Source: Candidula unifasciata (taxonomy: Eukaryota > Mollusca > Gastropoda > Stylommatophora > Geomitridae). From it: a DNA stretch of 64,000 bases. The DNA is taken from positions 667,501-731,500 of the forward strand of contig CAJHNH020001113.1 in NCBI GenBank assembly GCA_905116865.2, given 5' to 3'. Under the pieces are notes generated by a model, which had not been told where the DNA came from, did not search any database, and saw only the letters and a list, made by a program, of their open reading frames with translations. Shown one piece after another: positions 55,161 to 64,000 of this stretch; position 1 is the stretch's first letter, and every line of letters begins with the position of its first letter. The translations under genes and the position numbers were made by a program.

Positions 55161-55904
55161 CCTCTCAATTAAGGAGATACTCTTTGCCTCACCAAGAGCG
55201 CCAGCCTTCTCTGTGTTGGTTTTACGGATCCTCAAGCAAGACTCCTGCCACATGTCCACATCGTGGGCTACGGGTAATGGCTCACATTTGTGACCTTAAC
55301 CGAGTCGGAGGTGGTAGCTCAAAGAGATGAAATGTCTGGTCTGGCTTTCATCAGCTCACCCCCAATGCGAGGCTTAAAACGTCTATCAAAAATTATTTAG
55401 AGCATGAGTAAAGCCCGCTAACCGAATATGCTTAGCAAATGACAAATGTGGGTTAAAACTATCTGTCGAGTGAAAGAATTACTGAACTTGCTGATACTCA
55501 ACCCCAGACGAAGAGATTTGCTAGCAGCTTTGACGAGAAGTATCTTTTTCTTCTTTCGTTCGCCTGAAATAAGTTGTCTATATCAGCAGTTTTGTCTCTT
55601 GTATAAATTTCACTGTCGTTGTTAGTTCATTCAGTGGTCCATAGAGTTTACGCGAGAAGTATCTCCTGCAGGCGGTATTTTATGGTACAGTTCTGTCTCT
55701 GTACACCAGTTCTCGATTCTCAACATTGTCGTCACTGCGTTGAGCTATACCAAGACAATCTTCCACTGTCAGACAGATGGTTAGGCTCAAAAGTCCGTCA
55801 GATAATGTCCCATGGCAATATCAGCAAAGTCCTAATAGATATCTGACCCTCAAAAGACTGGCATAAAATTAAACATTTCTGCTACCACTGGCCCCATTCA
55901 CCAG
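55161..55904. other. Spacer, no gene recognised
   Basis: A 75-codon frame at 55619-55846 (plus) is Cys-containing but unrecognised. Confidence 0.5.
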
Positions 55905-56135
55905 AGCAAGGTTAGTTGCGTATCCTTTACTGGACGTTGGAGAATCAACCCTAGCAGCCCCTGGCTGTTGTGTGGTTTCTCTAGGCAAATGAACGCCCAG
56001 TAGTTTGCCATTGCTTCCTCGACGGTCGGCTCCCTGATTCCACTGTCGAAACCAACGCAATGCGCATGGCCCGCAGCTAGAATCGAACCCGGCACCCCAG
56101 CATTACGAAGCGTTCGCATCGACAGCCACAGAGCC
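55905..56135 (-). mobile_element. Family E tRNA-derived SINE
   Basis: GGTTAGTTGCGTATCCTTTA, AGTAGTTTGCCATTGCTTCC, GTCGAAACCAACGCAATGCG and TAGAATCGAACCCGGCACCC mark a near-full copy; the head is CATTACGAAGCGTTCGCA. Confidence 0.85.
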
Positions 56136-56453
56136 GACTTTCAACAGAGTATGTGGACCGAATAGGGAAAGTCATGCCAGGTGCATGCTTTTCTAGGCTG
56201 TCGTGCTAAGTGTCCTGATAAAGCACTGTAACAGGTGCTTAATATGCTAAAGTGGTCCCGGTCATGCTGGCTGCTCCCTGTTGATCTTCGGAGGGCGCAG
56301 TCCGTGACGAATGGTATGCTCAACATGTGGATGTGGAGTCAAGCAGTCATGTACAACAGGACGTGACGGTCTCTTGGGTGTGTCGGTTCTGCATTTATGG
56401 AAGCCTCCCTGAATGACGGGGAATGCCCATAATCTGCCTCTGCCTTCCCTTGA

Positions 56454-56534
56454 GGACCGACCATTCTAAATACAGTTGCCCTGTGTGGGTTCTTTAGGTG
56501 CAAAACATGTAGACAAGGAGAACACCACAACAAA
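56454..56534. repeat. About 80-bp block duplicated at 57214-57294
   Basis: GAGGACCGACCATTCTAAAT, GGGTTCTTTAGGTGCAAAA and ATGTAGACAAGGAGAACACC occur in both places in the same orientation. One copy sits just left of the tRNA-Leu pseudogene; the other lies inside the inverted repeat next to the second tRNA. Confidence 0.85.
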
Positions 56535-56535
56535 T

Positions 56536-56654
56536 TGTCAGAAGTGAGATTTGAACCCACGCCCACATTTGTGGACCAGAACACTCATCCCATGACTTTG
56601 GGAAAGTTATGAACCTTGAGTCTGGCGCCTTAGACCACTTACCGCCAACTCCTT
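56536..56654 (-). pseudogene. tRNA-Leu(CAA) pseudogene
   Basis: The minus strand matches the intact genes from TGGTCTAAGGCGCCAGACTCAAG through an intron to TTCTGGTCC and GGGTTCAAATCTCACTTCTGACA. The 5' end is broken: the A box reads TTGGCGGTAAGTGG and the acceptor 5' strand no longer pairs. The intron keeps its CAAAGTCATGGG-type hairpin in altered form. Confidence 0.85.
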
Positions 56655-56816
56655 AAAAATGACGTATAGTTCTATAAAATATGTAGAAAATTAATGAAAC
56701 TGTAGTTTAATTTGTGTATACATCTCCTCAATAAAAACTGTTAACACAGAGGGGCTAAATTCTTGCACAAGAACGGGAATCCCCGTTGACCCAGTTGGTC
56801 TATTTATAGCTAAAGA

Positions 56817-56852
56817 TGGCCGTGGACCACTCGGCCACCCTGACCACGGCCA
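56817..56852 (-). pseudogene. 20-nt tRNA 5' relic in a palindrome
   Basis: 56825-56844 on the minus strand reads GTCAGGGTGGCCGAGTGGTC, the first 20 nt of tRNA-Leu. It is framed by TGGCCGTGG (56817-56825) and CCACGGCCA (56844-56852), a perfect 9-bp inverted pair. Only a fragment remains. Confidence 0.7.
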
Positions 56853-56884
56853 ACTCTAGATATAAATTTATATACAGCCGGACG

Positions 56885-57552
56885 TGTCCTGACATAATTA
56901 AATAGTTATTTATCTAGTGTACGACGGCACTACTTCTAAACAGGGTGACATTTTTTTTTAAAGAAAAAAAAAAATAATAATCCCGTTTTCACCACAAAGT
57001 GTCTTAGGAAAATGTTTCGGTCCTGTGAAAGTAAAAACTGCTGGCGTAATGCTGAATACATTACCCAACTAGTGCCGATTGATCTGTAACAATATGGGTG
57101 CTCTTCCCATGGCATAAAAAGGGATCTTTAATTTTTTTTGGTTTTTATTAGTGGTTGCCCAGACATTTCTCCATCTCTTTTGAAATAATCCTATTTTATA
57201 TTCAACATTTTCCTCGAGGACCGACCATTCTAAATGCAGTTGCCATCTGTGGGTTCTTTAGGTGCAAAATATGTAGACAAGGAGAACACCACAACAGATG
57301 AGGCACCTGAAACTATCCGGGAATCTAAACTGGTCAACAAATGCTCGATGAAGTCAGATGTGTCGGCCAAAAGGCGCAAATAGCGCAGCTCTTTTGTAAA
57401 TATTCACAACAGACTCATACCCTTTTAAGAAATACCGAAACATTTTCATAAGACACTTTTAGTGAGAACTGGATAATTTTTTTTTTTTTTTTAGTTACCC
57501 TGTTTAAAAGTAATATGCCGTCGTATACTAGATAGATAACTATTTTACTATG
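56885..57552. repeat. Large inverted repeat leading into the second tRNA-Leu
   Basis: Left arm 56885-57030 and right arm about 57430-57552 are inverted copies of about 120-145 bp. They share TAGTTATTTATCTAGTGTAC, CGACGGCA, TTTAAACAGGG-like and AGTGTCTTA...AAATGTTTCGG blocks at high but imperfect identity. The arms begin with the start of the tRNA (TGTCAGGA on one side, CCTGACA on the other). Confidence 0.8.
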
Positions 57553-57668
57553 TCAGGATGGCCGAGTGGTCTAAGGCGCCAGACTCAAGGTTCGTAACCT
57601 TCCCATAGTTATGGGATGAGTGTTCTGGTCCACGAATGTGGGCGTGGGTTCAAATCCCACTTCTGACA
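57552..57668 (+). tRNA. tRNA-Leu(CAA) with 33-nt intron
   Basis: Mature parts match the gene at 54425, including the acceptor, the A box TGGCCGAGTGGTCTAAGG, the B box GGGTTCAAATCC and anticodon CAA at 57586-57588. The intron at about 57590-57622 differs in sequence but keeps a CCCAT/ATGGG hairpin and a GATGAG stretch facing the anticodon. A T run at 57670-57677 is a Pol III terminator. Intact. Confidence 0.95.
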
Positions 57669-57834
57669 AATTTTTTTTTAATTTTTTAAAATAAATATTT
57701 AGTATCATATATTTTTCCAAGTGCAAATATGTGTAGAAAGGGGGTGGGGGGTGGGGGGGGGGGGGGCCTGCAACAGATTGTGGATGATTTTTGTATGTAC
57801 AATAATATAGTTGTCAAATGTGTTTTCAACAGGT

Positions 57835-59395
57835 ACATTCTGTCACATGCCAGGGGGCGCTGAAACCTTGGTAAGCAGTCTGTCACATCCCAGGGGCGCT
57901 GAAATCTGGGTAAGCATACCGTTACATCCCAGGGGCGCTGAACCTGGGTGAGCATTCTGTCAGATGCCAGGGGTGGCGGAAACATGGGTGAGCATTCTGT
58001 CACAACCCACGGGTGCTGAAACCTGGGTAAGCATTCTGTCACATGCCAGGGGTGCTGAAACCTGGGTAAGAAGTCTGTCACAACCCACGGGTGCTGAAAC
58101 CTGTGTAAGCATTCTGTCACATGCCAGGGGTGCTGAAACCTGGGTAAGCATTCTGTCACAACGCACGGGTGCTGAAACCTGTGTAAGCATTCTGTCACAT
58201 GCTAGGGGTGCTGAAACCTGGGTATGTATTCGGTCACATGCCAGAGATGCTGAAACCTGGGTATGTATTCGGTCACATGCCAGAGGGTGCTGAAACTTGG
58301 GTTTGAATTCTGTCACATGCCAGGTGTGGCTGAAACCTGGGTAATCATTCTGTCACATGCCAGGTGTGGCTGAAACCTGGGTAAGCATTCTGTCACATGC
58401 CAGGTGTGGCTGAAACCTGGGTAATCATTCTGTCACATGCCAGGTGTGGCTGAAACCTGGGTAATCATTCTGTCACATGCCAGGTGTGGCTGAAACCTGG
58501 GTAAGCATTCTGTCACATGCCAGGTGTGGCTGAAACCTGGGTAAGCATTCTGTCACATGCCAGGGGTGCTGAAACCTGGGTAAGCATTCTGTCACAAGGC
58601 ACGGGTGCTGAAACCTGTGTAAGCATTCTGTCACATGCCAGGGGTGCCGAAACCTGGGTAAGAAGTCTGTCATAACCCACGGGTGCTGAAACCTGGGTTT
58701 GTATTCGGTCACATGCCAGGGGTGCTGAAACCTGGGTGTGCATTCGGTCACATGCCAGAGGTGCTAAAACCTGGGTATGTGTTCGGTCACATGCCAGAGA
58801 TGCTGAAACCTGGGTATGTATTTTGTCACATGCCAGGGGGTGCTGAAACTTGGGTATGAATTCTGTCACATGCCAGGTGTGGCTGAAACCTGGGTAAGCA
58901 TTCTGTCACATGCCAGGTCTGGCTGAAACCTGGGTAAGCATTCTGTCACATGCCAGGTGTGGCTGAAACCTGGGTAAGCATTCTGTCACATGCCAGGTGT
59001 GGCTGAAACCTGGGTAAGCATTCTGTCACATGCCAGGGACACTGAAACCTGGGTAAGAAGTCTGTCACATGCCGGGTGTGGCTGAAACCTGGGTAAGCAT
59101 TCTGTCACATGCCAGGGGTGGCTGAAACCTGGGTATGAATTCTGTCACATGCCAGGGGGTGCTGAAACCTGGGTATGAATTCTGACACATGCCAGGGGGT
59201 GCTGAAACCTGGGTATGCATTCGGTCACATGCCAGAGATGCTGAAACCTGGGTAAGAAGTCTGTCACATGCTAAGAGTGCTGAAACCTGGGTAAGAAGTC
59301 TGTCACATGCCAAGAGTGCTGAAACCTGGGTAAGCATTCTGTCACATGCCAGGGACACTGAAACCTTGAAACCTGGGTAAGCACTTTGTTACATG
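57835..59395. repeat. 38-40-bp satellite, about 40 units
   Basis: The unit is GCTGAAACCTGGGTAAGCAT then TCTGTCACATGCCAGGGG or CAGGTGTG. The period alternates between 38-39 bp (GGGGTGCT type) and 40 bp (GGTGTGGCT type). Blocks of several units recur in order, for example 58000-58330 and 58560-58870, so larger segments were duplicated. Long frames on both strands are by-products. Confidence 0.95.
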
Positions 59396-59664
59396 CTCCC
59401 CTCCCTCCTTTTCCAAGTGCAGACACTTAAAAAAAAATGTTTTTTTAAAAATAATTTTATATTACTGTAATTCCTTGTTAACAAGAATGTCAGGGGACCA
59501 ACAAAGCAAGAGTTATTGTTAATAAAGTTCATGCTAACAGGGGATTTATAATATACATCCTTGCTGGGACCAACATTTTGTTCATCTCCAACTGAATGTT
59601 TGTCTTAAGTGATTTTTTATATTACTATATTAATTTTAATACTGCCTGCATCATATTATCATTA
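59396..59664. other. Spacer, no gene recognised
   Basis: AT-rich; nothing recognised. Confidence 0.5.
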
Positions 59665-59850
59665 AAATAAAGGATCCCTTACCAGCATTTAGAAGTGTTG
59701 GGCACATATTGCTAGATCTAAATGTTTTAGATCAAGTCGCATTCACCTTTACTTCCCAGGACTTAGCCTTATACCCATTTAAGGCTGGGTAAATCTGGGA
59801 GCCAAGGTTATTTCTGACAAAAGTCCTGCTCTGTTGGGAGGAACCAACGG
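59665..59850 (-). mobile_element. Family A SINE, diverged
   Basis: AAAGGATCCCTTACCAGCAT, AGATCAAGTCGCATTCACCT and TTTAAGGCTGGGTAAATCTG match the family body in order; the head is damaged. Confidence 0.65.
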
Positions 59851-60000
59851 TCTTTTTAAAAATAAGCCAGATCTGTAAAATGGATATGCACACAAAACTC
59901 AAGTTCTTGAACAAAACCAAAATCAGGAAGTGGACAAACAATCGGAACTTTCCGCCAGACTTTACTGCCAGTGAATGCTAAGAAAAAGAGGATTGTAAAC
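59851..60000 (+). repeat. Family B repeat, partial
   Basis: AAATAAGCCAGATCTGTAAA, ATATGCACACAAAACTCAAG, GGAAGTGGACAAACAATCGG and TTTACTGCCAGTGAATGCTA, followed by AGAAAAAGAGG. Confidence 0.8.
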
Positions 60001-60179
60001 ACTTACTGAACAGAAACTAGAATTTCCAGAAATTTAAAAATGTGTTTTAATGTAGCAAATGTAATCAAAAACACAAGCATATCAGGACGGCTACATTCTC
60101 AAATACACAAACAAACATCTCTCAACATTCTGGTAACAGAAACATCATACATGAGACAATAAACATAATCGCTGTGTCG
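60001..60179. other. Spacer, no gene recognised
   Basis: Nothing recognised. Confidence 0.5.
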
Positions 60180-60460
60180 GTTCTGCGGCCCCATTTTGGG
60201 GGAAAACAAGGAACAGACGCTGTGTAGAAGCATCTAGTAAAAGTCAACTAATTAGGGGTGTTTCCTTCAAAGTCGAGTGCATCTGCATGAGAAGCGAGGA
60301 CCAACAGTCTGCTTAAAAGTAAGGCAGATCTGTAAATTGGATGTGCACACAAAATTCAAGTTCTTGAACAAGGCCAAAGTTTGGAAGTGGATGAACAACA
60401 AGAACTTTCTGCCCGAGGTTATAGTCAGTGAATGTGAAAAAGACGAGGAAGAGGAAGATC
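60180..60460 (+). repeat. Family B repeat, near full length
   Basis: The 5' part GGTTCTGCGGCCCCATTTTG and GCATCTAGTAAAAGTCAACT are followed by the standard middle and the end GTTATAGTCAGTGAATGTGA, then AAAAGACGAGGAAGAGGAAG. It lies about 120 bp past the stop of the WDR61-like exon, possibly inside its 3' UTR or just beyond. Confidence 0.85.
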
Positions 60461-60579
60461 AAACATGTGGCTGTATGTGTGAGTGTCCAAGGAAGGAAGG
60501 ACAGCACGACTAAACAAGAAGAATAGTTTAAAAAAAATATATATATATTAACACAGTTATGTTCAATGTTGGTTTAATT

Positions 60580-60669
60580 TTATACAGGGCAATCATAGAT
60601 ATGAATGTTACGGTCGTCTGAAACGGAGACAATTTTGGTTCCAGCTGGATTGTACTTGACATCCCAAAC
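60580..60669 (-). CDS. WDR61: WDR61/SKI8-like WD40 protein, terminal exon
   Basis: The minus strand encodes a 29-residue C-terminus starting [10 protein letters not shown], continuing KIVSVSDDR and ending NIHIYDCPV with stop at 60580-60582. This closely resembles the last blade of WDR61 (SKI8), the WD40 subunit shared by the Ski cytoplasmic RNA decay complex and the Paf1 transcription complex, whose vertebrate C-terminus also ends in an IHIYDCP motif. The exon is preceded on the minus strand by a pyrimidine tract and ACAG at 60670-60673, a good 3' splice site, and starts in phase 0. Upstream exons were not found up to 64000, so the intron exceeds 3.3 kb and runs off the window. The reading is from recall of the family, not a search. 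Confidence 0.85.
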   Translation of the reverse strand, partial: VWDVKYNPAGTKIVSVSDDRNIHIYDCPV

Positions 60670-60700
60670 CTGTAACATCGGAGAGGAAAAACAGAAATAC
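60670..60700 (-). other. 3' splice acceptor of the WDR61-like exon
   Basis: Minus-strand TTTCTGTTTTTCCTCTCC followed by GATGTTACAG. A pyrimidine tract then AG at 60670-60671, directly before the exon. Confidence 0.75.
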
Positions 60701-60919
60701 ATTAATAAACCACAACTTAAAATAATTTTTCTTCTTCCTTTTTTGTTCAGTGTCTTGCCAATTAATATGTTTGTTCAGGCCCTTCCCCAACTTTCATTTC
60801 CTTCAAATGATTTTAATTCCTTTTCTGGAATCTGTCCATTTCACCCATGATACAAAACATTTAAGTATTTTTTTTATCTATCTATGACTCTTCATCTGAC
60901 TCTCCTATAATATTTGAGT

Positions 60920-62090
60920 ATCATTATCATCATTGTCATGCTGTGCCATTATATATCTGTTGTTGTTCGTCCATCACCAGTGATGAAGACCACTTGCATC
61001 CAAAGCAGTAATGATCAATGATGTACAAAGGTGGCTGATTAGTTCTTGAGCAGTGCGGACAACAGATGGAAGCTGCAGTAAGTGTGGGATTAGCAGTACG
61101 ATTCTTTCTAGTCTGCCTCCGTTTCTCTGCTTGTGCAACCTCTGCTGCCATTATTTATCACAAAGGGCTTGCAGCCTATTCCTCCACTCAGTTCTATCCT
61201 GCGCAATCCCTTAGATATCAGGGATGGAATCCTGCGCAATCCCTTAGATATCAGGGATGGAATCCTGTGCAATCCCTTAGATATCAGGGATGGAATCCTG
61301 TGCAATCCCTTAGATATCAGGGATGGAATCCTGTGCAATCCCTTAGATATCAGGGATGGAATCTTGTGCAAACCCTTACATATCAGGAATGGAATCCTGC
61401 GCAATCCCTTAGATATCAGGGATGGAATCCTGCGAAATCCCTTAGATATCAGGGATGGAATCCTGTGCAATCCCTTAGATATCAGGGATGGAATCCTGTG
61501 CAATCCCTTAGATATCAGGGATGGAATCCTGTGCAATCCCTTAGATATCAGGGATGGAATCTTGTGCAAACCCTTACATATCAGGAATGGAATCCTGCGC
61601 AATCCCTTAGATATCAGGGATGGAATCCTGTGCAATCCCTTAGATATCAGGGATGGAATCTTGTGCAATCCCTTAGATATCAGGGATGGAATCCAGTCCA
61701 GCGCCTTAGGCCTCTGACATCATTTTTTTTTATTTCTTGCTACCTCCGTCCATTTATTTTCCATTTTAGTTCCTGTTTGGTGATTATCTGCATGTTTCTT
61801 CTTAGGATGTGTCCAGTATAGCACAAACTTCTTTGTCTTATATAACTGGTTGCCCAGACATTTCTCCATCTCTTTTGAAATAATCCCATTTCATATTCAA
61901 CATTTTCTTCAGGCATTTATTTTCTAATGCATTTAACTTTTATTTCATATCTTTAGTGATTCTCTAACTTTCAATGGCATATGTTAAAACTGAAACAACA
62001 ATAGAACTGAAAATACATAATTTGGTTTAAAACCATACAATTTAGTTTTATATTTTGTTCAAGCTTTTTAAAGCTGCTGATGCCTTGCAG
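60920..62090 (-). mobile_element. LINE C-terminus in the intron, with an internal satellite
   Basis: On the minus strand the part 61711-62090 encodes a decayed upstream stretch (a KTKKFVLYWTHPKKKH-like segment). After the satellite come QDRTEWRNRLQALCDK, a LINE pol end motif, and, in another frame, AEVAQAEKRRQTRKNRTANP, CCPHCSRT and a DHYCFGC pair that looks like a zinc finger. It ends near a GATGATAATGATAC tail. The 75-bp block near 61850-61920 recurs at 57147-57220. Confidence 0.65.
61198..61700. repeat. 33-bp minisatellite inside the LINE, about 15 units, six-unit higher order
   Basis: The unit is CCCTTAGATATCAGGGATGG followed by AATCCTGTGCAAT. A rare variant (CTTGTGCAAACCCTTACATA then TCAGGAATGG) occurs at 61361 and 61559, exactly 198 bp or six units apart, showing block duplication. 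In the LINE frame the unit encodes an 11-residue GLHRIPSLISK-type repeat. Reading frames of 251 (plus) and 186 (minus) codons are by-products. Confidence 0.95.
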
Positions 62091-62649
62091 TGGACGTCAC
62101 AATTTTTGTTTTATTGACCATCAAAACACAATAGGACAAGTATGCATGCTGGAGAACACTGGGCGAGGAGAGAAGTGGGTCAGAGTACCACAGGAAAATT
62201 TTGACCTGTGTAGCGTTATGATCACATTGGGTCGAGAGTGCAGAGAGTGGGTAGCGGTTGCTACGGAGGTGGAAATCCAACAGTTGATTCACGACAATTA
62301 ACATCCAGGTGATCTGATTATCTATACAGATGGTTTAGTGTTGAGAGTAAAAAGAAGTGCCTGGGGGTTCACGAAAGCCAATGGAAAATCTTTAGTGCAA
62401 GACAGCTTGGCATTCAACAACATGCTAGCACGAGAATGGAGGTGGAGGCGGTAACTGCACTCTCCAGTGGCTAGAGAACAAGATGCATACATATGTCGTA
62501 ATTGGAACAGACTCAAAAGGCATGCTAAGAAAGATGAAGACAGGGATGCTTTGAGCAGAGTGGCAAGCTTTACTGGGAAGGACACGGGTAGTGAGCATAC
62601 TTTGGATCTTTTTTCCAGGCCATGCCGGCATAGTGGGTAATGAACAGGT

Positions 62650-62662
62650 AGACAGATTGGCT
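62650..62662. repeat. 13-bp target duplication, left copy
   Basis: AGACAGATTGGCT occurs here and at 63474-63486, bracketing the nested LINE. Both copies are perfect. Confidence 0.95.
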
Positions 62663-63473
62663 ACAACAGATCAACGAATTACTCTTTGCAGATGACCAGG
62701 CCTTGATAGCAGATACAGCCATGAAATTGCAACAACATCTAACATCCATGAATGAAGAATGTAAAACAAATAATATGAGAATCAACACTGAAAAGACAGA
62801 AGTAATGTCAATAGGAAAAAAGAAGACAGATCTAAACATAGCAATAGAATACAAAGGCATTAAACAGGCATCTGAGTTTAAATATGTGGGAACTACATTT
62901 ACCGAAGATGGGAAATTGGATAAAGAAATTGACATTAGATGCAGTAAAGCAAACCAAGTATTGGAACAGCTAGCCCCCCTCTTACAGCATAAGACAATCC
63001 CAATCAGCACAAAGAGACATCTTATTCAAAGCATATTTATTCCAACTCTGTGCTACCAGTGCCAGACATGGTCACTCACAACAAACCATAAAAGAAAATT
63101 AGTAACCACGGAAATGAGATGTCTGAGAAGGGCTGTAGGAGTGACCATAAGAGATAAGATCAGGAATGAGATCATAAGAGAAGAAGTCGGCACAGAACTA
63201 ATTCTGGATGACATACAAAGACAGCAAGTGAAATGGTTTGCCCACTTAGAGAGAATGCCTTGTGACACCATACCATACAAAGCATACATTGAAAGAGAAG
63301 AAGGACGTAGAGCACGGGGTAGACCAAGAACAAGATGGAAGGATAACATCAGAGAAACTCTACAACAGCACGATGTGCCTATGGTCGAGGCAGCCAGAAG
63401 AGCTAGAAACAGAACCTTATATCTCCCTCAACACCCACAGCGGTAAAAGAGGAAGTGAAGAAGAAGAAGAAGA
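62663..63473 (+). mobile_element. Nested, recently inserted LINE family c copy, 5'-truncated
   Basis: 811 bp starting just before ELLFADDQALIADTAMKL (RT catalytic FADD). It continues without a stop through EFKYVGTTFTEDGKLDKEID, SIFIPTLCYQCQTWSLTTNH, KWFAHLERM and RRARGRPRTRWKDNIRETLQ to TLYLPQHPQR-stop at 63444-63446. After the stop AAGAGGAAGTGAAGAAGAAG ends in a GAA tail. It is flanked by the perfect AGACAGATTGGCT duplication. The unbroken frame and tail indicate a young insertion in the same family as the element at 16431. The RT part before FADD is absent, so it could not move itself. Confidence 0.9.
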
Positions 63474-63486
63474 AGACAGATTGGCT
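63474..63486. repeat. 13-bp target duplication, right copy
   Basis: Perfect AGACAGATTGGCT, matching the left copy. Confidence 0.95.
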
Positions 63487-63785
63487 GGATCTGCACAACT
63501 GGGTGGTAAATTAATACATGACAAGGCAGATAATGTCAAGGCCCTTTGGGAACAAGCAACGGAATCAGTAGAGAAACAAGATTATTAAGGCCTAAAGAGA
63601 ATGAGGTACCTGGGTGTAACCAGAGGGTCTGGCCGGCTCACTACACTCAGAGGAAAGGCAAGATGGACATATAACCAAATTGTGACCATACTATCATTAC
63701 TGGAACTCTGCACTGGCTGCTGAAGATGAGGACGGAGCACGCATGGGAATGCCTAGAGTGCTGTGATGTCAATTATTGACTCAAC

Positions 63786-64000
63786 TCAACTCTGACCATC
63801 AAAATTACTAAATCAATAAGTAAACTGATCTGTAACTTGAATTCTTTCTGTCTCTAGTATTACATCTGCTTAATAAATCACTAGTGTCCTCAACGCATGT
63901 GTTGTTTCATAACTTATTTGTTGTCCAACTACTGATGCTACGATTGCCACATGATGTGTTTTTCTTTGTATGTTATTGTTGTTTTTATTTAGCAGAACAA
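63786..64000. other. Window end, no gene recognised
   Basis: Unique-looking AT-rich sequence. Part of the WDR61-like intron if that gene extends right. Confidence 0.5.

Larger units (their letters stand above)
62100..63785 (+). mobile_element. RNase H-bearing LINE, split by a nested LINE
   Basis: Starts in the pre-RNase H region (QVCMLENTGRGEKWVRVPQE), then WVAVATEVEIQQLIHDN, a stop, and DLIIYTDGLVLRVKRSAWGF (first RNase H Asp), SSTR/MEVEAVT-like (Glu) and a VVIGTDSKGMLRKM segment (second Asp). The last RNase H piece, GNEQVDRLA, is interrupted at 62662 and resumes after the nested LINE as DRLAGSAQLGGKLIHDKADN. Decayed. Its 3' end resembles the element at 49720, with HAWECLECCDVN-like bases and a TCAACTCAACTC tail near 63780. 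Confidence 0.85.

Noticed and set aside
57686..59380. Cys/His-rich repeat proteins of 90-170 codons
   Set aside because: They are translations of the 38-40-bp satellite in several frames and on both strands.
61066..61821. A 251-codon protein with 11-residue repeats
   Set aside because: Frames on both strands stay open because the 33-bp unit is a multiple of three; the array lies inside a LINE remnant.
1..64000. Endogenous retrovirus or other integrated virus
   Set aside because: No LTRs, gag, protease, integrase or viral capsid/envelope-type frames were recognised; the RT and RNase H pieces are all of LINE type.

Overview
This window is animal nuclear DNA that is very rich in repeats. It contains spliced tRNA genes, APE-type LINEs, tRNA-derived SINEs, hAT-like DNA transposons, long minisatellites and kilobases of GA, TA, GAA and GAAA microsatellite. 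The many LINE, SINE and hAT copies suggest a lophotrochozoan, and I would guess a gastropod mollusc, but nothing here proves the taxon. Only a small part is ordinary gene sequence.

Genes. (1) A 29-codon terminal exon at 60580-60669 on the minus strand closely resembles the C-terminus of the WD40 protein WDR61/SKI8. Its upstream exons lie beyond the right edge, so 60670-64000 is intron. (2) A 375-codon single-exon reading frame at 47099-48226 on the minus strand has a basic, nuclear-looking C-terminus; I do not recognise it. (3) Two intact intron-containing tRNA-Leu(CAA) genes lie at 54425 and 57552, with two decayed relatives between them and a large inverted repeat leading into the second.

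Layout. 0-9 kb: SINE fragments, an unclassified repeat (family C) and TA/GA microsatellites. 9-13 kb: a MITE with 8-bp target duplications (family D), a LINE with RNase H, and a LINE 3' end. 13-15.3 kb: a SPIN-like hAT element swollen by a 32-bp minisatellite, then a 33-bp minisatellite. 16.4-18.7 kb: the most complete LINE. 19.2-21.6 kb: a 74-bp satellite with a late dimeric pattern. 22-36 kb: decayed LINEs, SINEs, a short hAT MITE, and GAA and GTA tracts. 36.8-37.5 kb: a 43-bp satellite whose unit holds two hairpins. 38.5-38.9 kb: a second SPIN-like copy with its own expansion. 41.3-42.5 kb: GAAA/GAA tract. 47-48.8 kb: the 375-codon frame with a (TTC)n tract upstream. 49.7-53.3 kb: an RNase H LINE and a hAT-like element. 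54.4-57.7 kb: the tRNA-Leu cluster. 57.8-59.4 kb: a 38-40-bp satellite. 60.5-64 kb: WDR61-like exon and intron, containing a LINE with an internal 33-bp expansion and a LINE nested in another LINE with a perfect 13-bp target duplication.

The main theme is that several minisatellites grew inside transposons (two SPIN-like copies and one LINE). A second theme is that an abundant SINE-like family (family B) carries a GAA tail that probably seeds many of the GAA/TTC tracts. No host defence locus, CRISPR array or operon is present.
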